This document shows, piece by piece, positions 5,133-5,162 of a DNA stretch of 5,162 nucleotides; position 1 is the first letter of the stretch; the number at the start of each line of letters is the position of its first letter. Source of the DNA: Actinomycetota bacterium (lineage in GTDB: Bacteria; Actinomycetota; Actinomycetes; S36-B12; UBA5976); the NCBI GenBank assembly GCA_009702945.1, contig WLGZ01000074.1, positions 1 to 5,162 of the forward strand, read 5' to 3'. The translations under genes were made by a program, and so were the position numbers. The notes beneath the pieces were generated by a model. The model made no database searches. It was given only the letters and a program-made list of their open reading frames with translations, and was not told the origin of the DNA.

Positions 5133-5162
5133 TTAAGAAAGTGCGCCGGCGTGAGCCAGAGC
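5133..5162 (-). CDS. Possible C-terminal end of another leftward gene
   Basis: Read on the minus strand from the window edge, one frame gives ALAHAGALS followed by TAA, in a GC-richer stretch that stops abruptly at the stop codon, after which the sequence turns AT-rich. This looks like the tail of an upstream gene ending 15 bases before the NUDIX start. Nine residues are too few to name a family or even to be certain it is coding. Confidence 0.3.
   Translation of the reverse strand, partial: ALAHAGALS

Noticed and set aside
1..5162. Defence island, CRISPR array, mobile element or other undescribed multi-gene system
   Set aside because: No repeats with spacers, transposase, integrase or insertion ends are seen. 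The genes all belong to known families, and the nuclease has an export signal rather than a restriction-system context.
1..5162. tRNA, rRNA or riboswitch
   Set aside because: The gaps total about 240 bases, the longest being 81, and none shows a cloverleaf or a recognisable aptamer core. In particular there is no lysine riboswitch before the DapA-like gene, whose divergent gap is only 41 bases.

Overview
The window is a dense block of ordinary bacterial housekeeping and accessory genes. It most likely comes from a small-genome actinobacterium of moderate GC, such as freshwater Nanopelagicales/acI types; the placement is inferred, not proven. The reasons are the Mycobacterium-like sequence of the uracil-DNA glycosylase (GQDPYPTP and HPSPLSASRGF), a secreted DUF1524-type nuclease of a kind common in Actinobacteria, an actinobacterial LemA/M48 protease pair, several GTG and TTG starts, short gaps, and TANNNT motifs placed only 4-6 bases before start codons, as in leaderless actinobacterial transcripts. 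GC looks mid-to-upper forties by eye; it was not counted.

Layout. Six genes run leftward from about 3922 to 1: a DapA-family aldolase (3047-3922), uracil-DNA glycosylase ung (2378-3043), a lipoprotein-type HNH/DUF1524 nuclease (1596-2381), a DinB-like four-helix protein (1098-1562), lemA (459-1016) and an HtpX-like M48 membrane protease (1-424, cut by the window edge before its HExxH site). The first three are tightly packed, with a 3-base gap and then a 4-base GTGA overlap, so they look like one transcript. The DinB-like gene may ride on it. lemA has its own candidate promoter and forms a second unit with the protease. trmB (3964-4647) runs rightward from a 41-base divergent region shared with the aldolase gene. 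It meets a leftward NUDIX hydrolase gene (4644-5117) stop-to-stop in a shared CTAG. The last 30 bases may hold the end of another leftward gene.

How the genes relate. LemA and the M48 protease are a recurring membrane pair linked to envelope quality control. Ung (uracil repair) and NUDIX (nucleotide clean-up) fit genome maintenance, TrmB makes m7G46 in tRNA, and the surface nuclease may degrade external DNA. I see no mobile element, CRISPR array, tRNA or rRNA, and no convincing new defence or other system. The points most worth a second look are the Glu-to-His change in the TrmB C-terminal motif, the atypical active-site surroundings of the aldolase, the coupling of ung to an exported nuclease, and the leaderless-type starts.
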